From: Candidatus Gottesmanbacteria bacterium
Lineage (GTDB): Bacteria; Patescibacteriota; Microgenomatia; UBA10105; UBA927
Direction: 5' to 3'
DNA length: 10,207 nt
Assembly: GCA_016182725.1 (NCBI GenBank)
Contig: JACPFZ010000021.1
Location: forward strand, 1-10,207
Under the pieces are notes generated by a model. That model saw only the letters and a list, made by a program, of their open reading frames with translations, ran no database searches and was not told where the DNA came from. Position 1 is the first letter of the stretch; each line of letters opens with the position of its first letter. Position numbers and translations under genes: made by a program. Positions 5,063 through 10,207 of this stretch are shown here, piece by piece.

Positions 5063-6402
5063 GATTGTTTCGTCGCGGAAGATTCTTCTATTGGCTTGCC
5101 CGTGAACTTTCTTACAAATATACGCTGTGGCTGACGTTCGGGTTTATCGTCGGACTCGCGGCTTCGATTGCCTTTGGCAGATTTCTTCCCCTGATTGTTG
5201 CTACGTGGTTTTCTCCCATTGACCGGATTGGTGTCATCGGCGAGTTTACGCCAAGCACGCTTCCTTTACCTATCCAACAAGAGATCAGCATGGGACTCAC
5301 CCGGATAGATCCCGATGGGACGCCAAAACCGGCTCTCGCAAGTTCATGGCAAGTCTCTGAAGACGGAAAAACGTATTTTTTGGGCCTCCGAAATGACCTT
5401 GTCTGGCACAACGGTAAACCGGTGGAAGCCACGGGCGTAAACTACAATATCAAAAATGTCATGTTCCAGGTGGATGGTCCTCACCGGCTAAAAGTAACGC
5501 TCGAGGAGCCGTATAGCCCGTTTCTCACCATTCTCGCCAAACCGATTATCCAATCAGGACTTGGCGGGCTTGGTCCGTATAAAGTCGTGAGTATCCGCTT
5601 AAACGGCGACAAGATCCAGTATCTCAAACTTCTCCCGGTCAGCGGCAGCCATCTTCGGCCGAAAGAATATCGCTTTTATCGAACAGAGGCACAGGCAATC
5701 ACCGCTTATAAAATCGGCGATGTGGACATCCTAGACGATGTGAGCACTCCAAACGAGCTTGCCACGTGGAGGAATACACAAATAACCCGTGGCACTCGTT
5801 CGGGTCGTATCGTTGCCCTGTTTTTTAATTTACGCAAAGAAGGGGACATCGTGAAAGAAAAACCCATCCGACAAGCGCTGGGGTACGGACTGCCCGAGTT
5901 TTCCGAAGAACGTGCCTACTCCCCCATCGCGGCAACTTCATGGGCGTACAATGACAACGTCCGGCGCTTTACGCACGATATTTCTACTGCAAAACGCTTG
6001 CTTGCCAATGCCCAAATCGCCACCAGTAGCGCAATCACCATCACTACGTTTTCCCAATATGTCGACACCGCGCAAAAAATTGCAGACAGCTGGAACGCCA
6101 TCGGAGTAAAAACCACGGTCAAAGTAGAAAATGCGGTCAACGGCTCATGGCAAGTGCTTCTCTCCGCGCAAGATATTCCCCCTGATCCCGATCAGTATCC
6201 GTTTTGGCACAGCACCCAAACCGCCACCAACATAACCGGATACAGCAATCTGAAAGTAGACAAGTTACTCGAAGATGGGCGAAAAGAGTTTGATCGCGAG
6301 AAACGGGAAAAAATTTATGCGGATTTCCAGCGGTTCCTTGTCGAAGACGCACCGGCACTATTTCTTTACTACGCACCGAGCTTTACGATCAAACGAGGCT
6401 AG
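5059..6402 (+). CDS. Family 5 (peptide/nickel-type) solute-binding protein, membrane-anchored
   Basis: The 447-residue protein resembles SBP_bac_5 proteins (DppA/OppA/NikA). The segment LTRIDPDGTPKPALASSWQ, followed by SEDGKTYFLGLRNDLVWHNGKPV, is the family signature, and the C-terminal part (PPDPDQYPFWHS, then YADFQRFLVEDAPALFLYYAP) fits too. The N-terminus is basic (MRLFRRGRFF), followed by a transmembrane segment (about 21-40). There is no lipobox cysteine, so it is probably an uncleaved anchor with the binding domain outside. An upstream ATG at 5023 would add MLGGLPEVLLPG, but those residues come from the inserted element; I chose 5059 because it is the start restored when the element is removed. 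No ABC permease or ATPase genes are in the window, so the ligand is unknown. Its last 14 bases overlap the convergent ATPase gene. Confidence 0.88.
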   Translation: MRLFRRGRFFYWLARELSYKYTLWLTFGFIVGLAASIAFGRFLPLIVATWFSPIDRIGVIGEFTPSTLPLPIQQEISMGLTRIDPDGTPKPALASSWQVSEDGKTYFLGLRNDLVWHNGKPVEATGVNYNIKNVMFQVDGPHRLKVTLEEPYSPFLTILAKPIIQSGLGGLGPYKVVSIRLNGDKIQYLKLLPVSGSHLRPKEYRFYRTEAQAITAYKIGDVDILDDVSTPNELATWRNTQITRGTRSGRIVALFFNLRKEGDIVKEKPIRQALGYGLPEFSEERAYSPIAATSWAYNDNVRRFTHDISTAKRLLANAQIATSSAITITTFSQYVDTAQKIADSWNAIGVKTTVKVENAVNGSWQVLLSAQDIPPDPDQYPFWHSTQTATNITGYSNLKVDKLLEDGRKEFDREKREKIYADFQRFLVEDAPALFLYYAPSFTIKRG

Positions 6403-8761
6403 CGCGAGAACGAGATTTCTTAAGCACCGCGAATTTCGTCAGTTCACTTACAAGGAGGAGGAGAATCCCACATACGCCAACGATACCCCAATCTCGAGTT
6501 GCAAGCGGATACGTCTTAAAAACCTGAGCAAACCAGGGGTGATAGATAACGAGAAGTTGTAGAGCAAATCCTGCTACTGCCGCAAGAACGAGGAAAGGGT
6601 TTTTGGCAATATGGTCTTTGAAAATAAATCGGGAGAGATTGCGTGTCGAAAATACATACAGAAGTGATCCGGTGCCCACAATAGCAAACGCCATGGTTTG
6701 CGCGTACCGGAGATTAGCGGTTTTCGACAGAATAAATAAAAACACCACAAACGCAAAGAGTGCCTTAGAGGAACTGAGTACGAATGCCATGGTTTTGATT
6801 TGAACATCAACAATCGCGGCCCTTTTTGACCGGGGAAGATCGCGCATTACGTCATATTCTTTTGGTTCCACAGACAGAGCAAGATCAGGAAATCCATCGG
6901 AAAGGATATTGATCCATAGGATTTGAATTGCGGTAAGAGGGAGGGCAACATTTGAAATAATTGAAGCCGCGATAAGAAACATTTCGGTAAATGCATCGGA
7001 AAGAAGATAAAGTATCACTTTTCGCATATTGTGAAATATCACGCGGCCTTCCTCGATTGCCGCGACAATCGTGCGGAAGTTAAAGTCCAGAAGCACCAGA
7101 TCGGCTTCTTCTTTTGCAACATCGGATGCATTGGCAAGGACGATGCCGATATCTGCCTTTTTTATGGCAAGGGCGTCGTTCACCCCGTCACCAGTCATGG
7201 CAACTATTTCGCCAGCTTGTTGCAAGCTATCCACAATTTTAAGCTTCTGGGCGGGAGTAACTCTACAAAAAAGTTTGATATGGCCAATCCGCAGGACGAG
7301 TTCTTCTACCGTTAAATCTTCAAGTTCTTGCCCTTCCATAATCTCTATTGCGGAGTCCTTTATGGTGATTCCCAGCTGAGTTAGGATTGCCTCAGAAGTA
7401 GCGCGGTAGTCACCGGTCACTACTTTCACCGCAACTCCTGCCCGCCTGCACACATCCAGTGCTTCACGAACTCCTTTCCGTATGGGATCCGAAACACCCA
7501 CAACTCCAATAAACGCGAGCGGAACTTCTTTTTTCTGCCAGGCTAAACCCATGACCCGTAACCCTTTTTGAGCAAAATTGTCTATCGTTCCCAGCCACCC
7601 TCTTGTCTCTTCTTCAGAGAGTTTGCAGCGCGCAAGAAGAATTTCCGGCGCGCCCTTCATCCAGACGCCACGGCTATTTTCTACCAGCATGTATTTTTTT
7701 GTTGAATCAAATGGTATTTCTGCCAGCCGGGGGTGGGTCTCATTCATTTCCTGCGGATCGAAGTGATCTTGGGACTGTACCCACTCCCACAAAGCAATCT
7801 CGATTGGGTTTTCCATGTTGTTGGCAAACACCGCAGCTTGTATGGCGAGTTGGTGATCTATAGTTTTTTCCTCCACAACGCGCATGATTCCCTCGGTAAG
7901 CGTGCCTGTTTTGTCTACACACAGAGTGCTTACTGACCCTAACGTTTCTGCAGATATGAGTCTTCTCACAATTGCCTGACGTTTGAGAATCCGTTGCATG
8001 CCCACGGAAAGAATGACGGTAAGAGATACCACCATGCCCTCGGGAATTGCAGCAACTGCTATGGCAACCGCTAAGGTAAACATAGTACCCATATCTTCTC
8101 CCCGCATGGTTCCAATGAGGAAAATAAAGACACACATAGTGACCACAATGATCGCCAGTGTGGTCGCAAGAAAGGAAAGTTGTTTTTGAAGCGGCGTTTC
8201 CTCTTCCGGTGTTTTTTCCAAGGAAGAGGCAATCTGACCCAGCTTTGTTTCCATGCCAATAGCACCTACCATAAATCTTCCTCGTCCTCCCAAAACCACG
8301 GTTCCTGCAAACACATTACTATTGAATAATTTTTCCACCGGAACACTTTCTCCGGTCAAAATTGCTTCATTGATATAGAGGTGCACGGCTTCACGCAGTA
8401 TTCCATCGGCTGGTATTCGGTCTCCTGGTCGAAGAAGCACGATGTCGCGGGCGGTGATATCTCGGGCATCAATCGTTTGGGTTTTACCCTGGCGGACAAC
8501 TCTTGCTGTGGGGGTGAGCATTTTTTTGAGTGCCATCATGCTATGCTGGGCTTTACGTTCTTGAATAAATCCAAGGATGGTATTGATAAAAACAGCACCC
8601 CCAATGACCGCAGTATCAATATAATCCCCCAGATAGAAGGTTATGAACGAAGCAAACAACAACACATAAATCAACGGACTTTTCAGTTGTTTGAGAGCCA
8701 GAGAAAAGTCTGATGTCGGCTTTTTTTCGACTAATACATTTTTTCCAAGGTGGGGCATCAT
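6389..8761 (-). CDS. P2-type cation-transporting ATPase (Ca2+-ATPase-like)
   Basis: The 790-residue protein has every P-type ATPase motif in order: TGES (136-139, actuator), PEGM (240-243, M4), DKTGTLT (283-289; Asp283 is phosphorylated), KGAPE (369-373, nucleotide binding), TGDGVNDA (523-530, hinge) and a C-terminal membrane region. Ion-site positions compared with SERCA: the Glu of PEGM, Glu593 (E771), Asn618 (N796) and Asp622 (D800) are kept, Ser621 replaces T799 and Ala590 replaces N768. This fits a P2 pump exporting Ca2+ or another divalent cation, with the exact ion uncertain. The N-terminus begins inside the cation-ATPase N-domain (HLGKNVL, then KSPLIYVLLF), 30-40 residues shorter than usual; an in-frame stop and no start codon upstream rule out extension here. 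Two adjacent ATGs are possible starts (8761, 8758). The gene overlaps the solute-binding gene 3' end. Confidence 0.93.
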   Translation of the reverse strand: MMPHLGKNVLVEKKPTSDFSLALKQLKSPLIYVLLFASFITFYLGDYIDTAVIGGAVFINTILGFIQERKAQHSMMALKKMLTPTARVVRQGKTQTIDARDITARDIVLLRPGDRIPADGILREAVHLYINEAILTGESVPVEKLFNSNVFAGTVVLGGRGRFMVGAIGMETKLGQIASSLEKTPEEETPLQKQLSFLATTLAIIVVTMCVFIFLIGTMRGEDMGTMFTLAVAIAVAAIPEGMVVSLTVILSVGMQRILKRQAIVRRLISAETLGSVSTLCVDKTGTLTEGIMRVVEEKTIDHQLAIQAAVFANNMENPIEIALWEWVQSQDHFDPQEMNETHPRLAEIPFDSTKKYMLVENSRGVWMKGAPEILLARCKLSEEETRGWLGTIDNFAQKGLRVMGLAWQKKEVPLAFIGVVGVSDPIRKGVREALDVCRRAGVAVKVVTGDYRATSEAILTQLGITIKDSAIEIMEGQELEDLTVEELVLRIGHIKLFCRVTPAQKLKIVDSLQQAGEIVAMTGDGVNDALAIKKADIGIVLANASDVAKEEADLVLLDFNFRTIVAAIEEGRVIFHNMRKVILYLLSDAFTEMFLIAASIISNVALPLTAIQILWINILSDGFPDLALSVEPKEYDVMRDLPRSKRAAIVDVQIKTMAFVLSSSKALFAFVVFLFILSKTANLRYAQTMAFAIVGTGSLLYVFSTRNLSRFIFKDHIAKNPFLVLAAVAGFALQLLVIYHPWFAQVFKTYPLATRDWGIVGVCGILLLLVSELTKFAVLKKSRSRASLV

Positions 8762-8766
8762 CTTTG

Positions 8767-8775
8767 AGTATATCA
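8767..8775 (-). promoter_or_regulatory. Extended -10 promoter of the ATPase gene
   Basis: The minus strand reads TGATATACT, an extended -10 (TGn plus TATACT), ending 5 nt before the first ATG. There is no recognisable -35, which the TG extension would compensate. Together with the short distance this predicts a leaderless mRNA. Confidence 0.6.
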
Positions 8776-8791
8776 GGAAGTGAGCATGCTA

Positions 8792-8800
8792 TGGTATAAT
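8792..8800 (+). promoter_or_regulatory. Extended -10 promoter of the tRNA array
   Basis: TGGTATAAT is a perfect extended -10 (TGnTATAAT), 34 nt before the first tRNA. It is divergent from the ATPase promoter with only 16 bp between them. No clear -35 is seen. The transcript would start near 8807, leaving a 5' leader of about 28 nt. Confidence 0.65.
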
Positions 8801-8834
8801 TTGGAGGCTTGCGGCATGCCCGCCAGTGCCTAAC

Positions 8835-8916
8835 GCCGATGTGGTGGAATTGGCAGACACGCACGCTTCAGGAGCGTGTGCCGAAAGGCTTGTGGGTTCA
8901 ACTCCCGCCATCGGCA
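8835..8916 (+). tRNA. tRNA-Leu (CAG)
   Basis: Acceptor arms GCCGATG and CATCGGC pair fully, the anticodon loop is TTCAGGA with anticodon CAG at 8869-8871, the long variable arm is of class II type, and the T loop TTCAACT is regular. CCA is not encoded: CTA follows the discriminator A. It is the first tRNA of the array. Confidence 0.95.
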
Positions 8917-8951
8917 CTAAAAAATTTAGGAAAATTTTTCAGTGTAAACAC
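8915..8951 (+). repeat. Family A hairpin, copy 1 (after tRNA-Leu CAG)
   Basis: A 37-nt element starts at the last base pair of the tRNA: CACT, an 8-bp A/T stem with an AGGA loop (8920-8939), then CAGTGTAAACAC. The same 37-nt layout occurs after tRNA-Leu(GAG) and tRNA-Phe, with paired substitutions. In this copy CAGTG and CACTG form a second small stem around TAAA. Confidence 0.85.
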
Positions 8952-8968
8952 TGAAGATAATGCGTTTA

Positions 8969-9032
8969 CGCAGGAAATTTTGTCCCTGAAAATTTTTTAA
9001 AATTTCCAGGGTAAACACAAAATTGTCCTGCG
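8969..9032 (+). repeat. Long imperfect hairpin ending at base 1 of tRNA-Val
   Basis: The outer arms CGCAGGAAATTTTGT (8969-8983) and ACAAAATTGTCCTGCG (9017-9032) pair with one bulge; the inner arms CCCTGAAAATTTT (8984-8996) and AAAATTTCCAGGG (8999-9011) pair with one mismatch. The last base of the outer arm is G1 of tRNA-Val. CAGGGTAAACAC (9007-9018) on its right side resembles the CAGTGTAAACAC tail of family A, so this may be a degenerate relative. Confidence 0.75.
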
Positions 9033-9103
9033 GACCCGTAGCTCAGCGGCAGAGCGTTCGGCTTACATCCGAAAGGTGAGAGGCTCGACACCTCTCGGGT
9101 CCA
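9032..9103 (+). tRNA. tRNA-Val (UAC)
   Basis: Acceptor arms GGACCCG/CGGGTCC, anticodon stem TTCGG/CCGAA, loop CTTACAT with anticodon TAC at 9064-9066, and a D arm GCTC/GAGC. All stems pair. The T loop is CTCGACA, so position 54 (9084) is C instead of the near-universal T. No CCA is encoded. Confidence 0.93.
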
Positions 9104-9123
9104 CAAGTCCAGTCTGACGGGTC

Positions 9124-9154
9124 GCTGGAGAGAAACCTTGGTTTCTCTCCATGA
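9124..9154 (+). repeat. Family C hairpin, copy 1 (before tRNA-Leu GAG)
   Basis: A 31-nt sequence containing the arms GGAGAGAAACC (9127-9137) and GGTTTCTCTCC (9140-9150) with TT between them, so a near-perfect hairpin closed by a CUUG loop. It ends ATGA one base before tRNA-Leu(GAG). An identical 31-nt copy lies at 9594-9624, one base before tRNA-Gly. Confidence 0.92.
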
Positions 9155-9155
9155 G

Positions 9156-9238
9156 GCTCTCGTGGCGGAATTGGCATACGCAATAGCTTGAGGAGCTATG
9201 CCCGTAAGGGCGTGGGAGTTCGAGTCTCCCCGAGAGCA
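9156..9238 (+). tRNA. tRNA-Leu (GAG)
   Basis: Acceptor arms GCTCTCG/CGAGAGC, anticodon loop TTGAGGA with anticodon GAG at 9190-9192, a long class II variable arm and a regular T loop TTCGAGT. No CCA is encoded; a family A hairpin starts directly at the 3' end. Confidence 0.95.
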
Positions 9239-9273
9239 CTAAAAAGTTTAGGAAAACTTTTCAGTGTAAACAC
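9237..9273 (+). repeat. Family A hairpin, copy 2 (after tRNA-Leu GAG)
   Basis: Same 37-nt layout as at 8915. It differs from copy 1 at two positions only, A to G at element position 10 (9246) and T to C at position 21 (9257), which pair with each other in the stem. Confidence 0.85.
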
Positions 9274-9282
9274 AGTAAAATC

Positions 9283-9319
9283 GTCGAGACGGAATGGTTT
9301 AAGGATGATCCGTCTCGAC
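9283..9319 (+). repeat. Family B hairpin, copy 1
   Basis: Perfect 11-bp arms GTCGAGACGGA (9283-9293) and TCCGTCTCGAC (9309-9319) with a 15-nt loop, preceded by AAATC and followed by ACCTTTA. A second hairpin with the same outer sequence but a different inner stem lies at 9538-9576. Confidence 0.88.
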
Positions 9320-9344
9320 ACCTTTAAGAAAAAGCAGTTGGGAA

Positions 9345-9359
9345 TCCCGCATGGCGGGA
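9345..9359 (+). other. GC-rich hairpin before tRNA-Phe
   Basis: TCCCGC (9345-9350) and GCGGGA (9354-9359) pair around ATG, 11 nt before tRNA-Phe. It takes the place that family C hairpins hold before Leu(GAG) and Gly. No T run follows, so it is not a standard terminator. Confidence 0.6.
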
Positions 9360-9370
9360 CCCCAGTGAAT

Positions 9371-9443
9371 GCCGAGGTAGCCAAGTCGGTCACGGCGCCT
9401 GTCTGAAGAACAGGTTATGTCAGTTCGATTCTGACCCTCGGCA
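9371..9443 (+). tRNA. tRNA-Phe (GAA)
   Basis: Acceptor arms GCCGAGG/CCTCGGC, anticodon stem CCTGT/ACAGG, loop CTGAAGA with anticodon GAA at 9405-9407, T loop TTCGATT. The base after the anticodon is G, where tRNA-Phe usually has A. No CCA is encoded. Confidence 0.9.
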
Positions 9444-9478
9444 CTAAAAAATTCAAGAGAATTTTTCAGTGTAAACAC
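9442..9478 (+). repeat. Family A hairpin, copy 3 (after tRNA-Phe)
   Basis: Same 37-nt layout as at 8915. Relative to copy 1 the stem changes are T to C at element position 13 (9454) and A to G at position 18 (9459), which pair with each other; the third change (position 15) is in the loop. Confidence 0.85.
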
Positions 9479-9537
9479 ATAAAGATCGTTGGAAAGAAAC
9501 GAAATTTAGCTTGATCAAGTGTAGAACATTACAAATC

Positions 9538-9576
9538 GTCGCGAGAGTGTGGTTCCGTGAGGAGATCTCTCGCGAC
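9538..9576 (+). repeat. Family B hairpin, copy 2
   Basis: Perfect 10-bp arms GTCGCGAGAG (9538-9547) and CTCTCGCGAC (9567-9576) around a 19-nt loop, preceded by AAATC and followed by ACCTTTA as in copy 1. The inner stem differs on both sides, so pairing is kept. Confidence 0.88.
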
Positions 9577-9593
9577 ACCTTTATAGGAAAAGA

Positions 9594-9624
9594 GCTGGAG
9601 AGAAACCTTGGTTTCTCTCCATGA
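9594..9624 (+). repeat. Family C hairpin, copy 2 (before tRNA-Gly)
   Basis: Identical over 31 nt to 9124-9154, again ending ATGA one base before a mature tRNA 5' end (Gly, 9626). Confidence 0.92.
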
Positions 9625-9625
9625 C

Positions 9626-9697
9626 GCGGCGGTAGTTCACCGGTAGAATGTCTCCTTGCCAAGGAGAAGGTAGAGGGTCCGATTCCCTTCCGCCGCT
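9626..9697 (+). tRNA. tRNA-Gly (GCC)
   Basis: Acceptor arms GCGGCGG/CCGCCGC, discriminator T as usual for Gly, anticodon stem TCTCC/GGAGA, loop TTGCCAA with anticodon GCC at 9658-9660. The T loop is TCCGATT: position 55 (9679) is C, which removes the normally invariant pseudouridine site. No CCA is encoded. Confidence 0.93.
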
Positions 9698-9714
9698 CAA
9701 GCTGGGATTTGAGT

Positions 9715-9788
9715 TGGGAGATCGTCCAATGGTAGGACACAGGACTTTGGATCCTGGTATCTAGGTTCGAATCCTAGTCTCCCAGCCA
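9715..9788 (+). tRNA. tRNA-Gln (UUG), CCA encoded
   Basis: Acceptor arms TGGGAGA/TCTCCCA, loop CTTTGGA with anticodon TTG at 9747-9749, regular T loop TTCGAAT, discriminator G. It is the only tRNA here with encoded CCA (9786-9788), and the last in the array. Only 17 nt separate it from tRNA-Gly. Confidence 0.95.
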
Positions 9789-9919
9789 ATAAGAAGAAGA
9801 AAGCCGCGAAAAGGTAGCGCTTGGCGCTCGCGTCTGAGCGGTAAGCGCGTCAAATCCGCCTTTTTTGAAATTTGCGGACAGCCGCCGATCCTTTAAAAAG
9901 AAGTTCGAGCCGACAGTTT
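9789..9919 (+). other. Trailer of the tRNA array, no gene seen
   Basis: A purine-rich start (AAGAAGAAGAAAG) is followed by small inverted repeats (AGCGC/GCGCT at 9816-9828; TCCGC/GCGGA at 9855-9878). No ORF with coding character and no RNA family is recognised. It probably belongs to the 3' trailer of the tRNA transcript. Confidence 0.45.
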
Positions 9920-9954
9920 TTGCCATGATGGATAAATCATGGCAACTATTTTTT
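9920..9954 (+). terminator. Intrinsic terminator of the tRNA array
   Basis: A perfect 10-bp stem, TTGCCATGAT (9920-9929) with ATCATGGCAA (9936-9945) around GGATAA, is followed after CTA by six T (9949-9954). Orientation fits the end of the plus-strand tRNA transcript; no T run exists for the minus strand. Confidence 0.85.
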
Positions 9955-9968
9955 GCGCGCGCGATTTT

Positions 9969-9987
9969 TGCTCGGCGAGGCCGAGCA
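9969..9987. other. GC-rich hairpin between terminator and epimerase end
   Basis: TGCTCGGC (9969-9976) and GCCGAGCA (9980-9987) pair perfectly around GAG, 8 nt past the epimerase stop on the minus strand. It could end that minus-strand transcript or protect its 3' end, but there is no U run on that side, so the role is unclear. Confidence 0.5.
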
Positions 9988-9995
9988 TTTACGAA

Positions 9996-10207
9996 TTATT
10001 TTGCTTTATCTTTAATCGTCGAGTGGAGTTGTTCACCCGTGTAATCTGGTTTTTCCGGTTTGTATCCCAAAATCTTTTTCGCTTTGGTGATATCAATATG
10101 AGGAATTTCATCAACAATGCTAAACGCCTCATACCAGAATTGCCCCTGATGATCTACAGTTTGTTTGATTGCGTGCGTAGCATTATCGATTGAAACACTG
10201 GTTCCCA
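9996..10207 (-). CDS. Probable NAD-dependent epimerase/dehydratase, C-terminal end
   Basis: Seventy codons are open from the window edge to TAA (9996-9998). The sequence contains FSIVDEIPHIDITKAKKIL, then GYKPEKPDY, and ends QLHSTIKDKAK. The pattern DITKAKKILGYKPE is typical of the C-terminus of extended short-chain dehydrogenases that act on nucleotide sugars, where the new residue pairs with the sugar-binding region. The N-terminal Rossmann motif and the YxxxK catalytic site lie outside the window, so the substrate cannot be named. It runs convergent to the tRNA array, with the terminator between them. Confidence 0.65.
   Translation of the reverse strand, partial: GTSVSIDNATHAIKQTVDHQGQFWYEAFSIVDEIPHIDITKAKKILGYKPEKPDYTGEQLHSTIKDKAK

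Noticed and set aside
9084..9323. Shared 10-mer CTCGACACCT in the tRNA-Val T arm and family B copy 1
   Set aside because: It is short and the second family B copy shares only part of it, so chance is a sufficient explanation; I do not infer recombination.
8915..9478. CRISPR array
   Set aside because: Repeat distances are about 200-320 bp and irregular, the repeats are AT-rich hairpins joined to tRNA ends, and complete tRNAs lie between them.
9939..10193. Plus-strand ORF of 84 codons
   Set aside because: It starts inside the terminator stem and runs antisense to the epimerase end, which has family-like sequence.

Overview
The window looks like a genome fragment from a small-genome bacterium, most likely of the Patescibacteria/CPR (perhaps Microgenomates). 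This is inferred from gene content and layout: yvcK next to secG, a membrane-anchored family 5 solute-binding protein, compact genes with almost no Shine-Dalgarno sequences, and tRNAs that mostly lack an encoded CCA. TGA ends several genes, so the standard bacterial code applies and the UGA-Gly code of Gracilibacteria does not.

Layout. Positions 1-3141 hold minus-strand genes: a secreted NHL-type beta-propeller protein (C-terminus outside the window), a Fic-domain toxin with a 58-residue antitoxin-like ORF directly upstream, and a secreted SH3-domain protein broken by a frameshift. Positions 3213-6402 are a plus-strand operon: a broken phage-holin-4-type membrane protein, yvcK, secG and a family 5 solute-binding protein. 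A 280-bp palindromic insertion separates secG from the last gene; its TATG flanks and the 3-nt gene spacing that its removal restores support a MITE-like insertion. Positions 6389-8761 (minus) encode a P2-type cation-transporting ATPase that overlaps the end of the solute-binding gene tail to tail. A divergent promoter region (about 8767-8800) then leads into a plus-strand array of six tRNAs (Leu-CAG, Val-UAC, Leu-GAG, Phe-GAA, Gly-GCC, Gln-UUG; 8835-9788) that ends at an intrinsic terminator near 9950. The last 212 bases (minus) are the 3' end of a probable NAD-dependent epimerase/dehydratase gene.

Three observations stand out. (1) Four minus-strand genes have TATACT exactly 5-6 nt before the ATG, which implies leaderless transcripts; in the beta-propeller gene a (GA)9 tract fills the spacer between -35 and -10, a classic phase-variation layout. 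(2) The Fic toxin and the peptide carrying the (S/T)xxxE(G/N) inhibitory motif lie in one frame separated by two consecutive TAG codons, so this is either a class I toxin-antitoxin pair or a split class II Fic. (3) The spacers of the tRNA array contain three families of repeated hairpins; two families show compensatory base changes and the third is a 31-bp exact duplicate placed one base before two different tRNAs.
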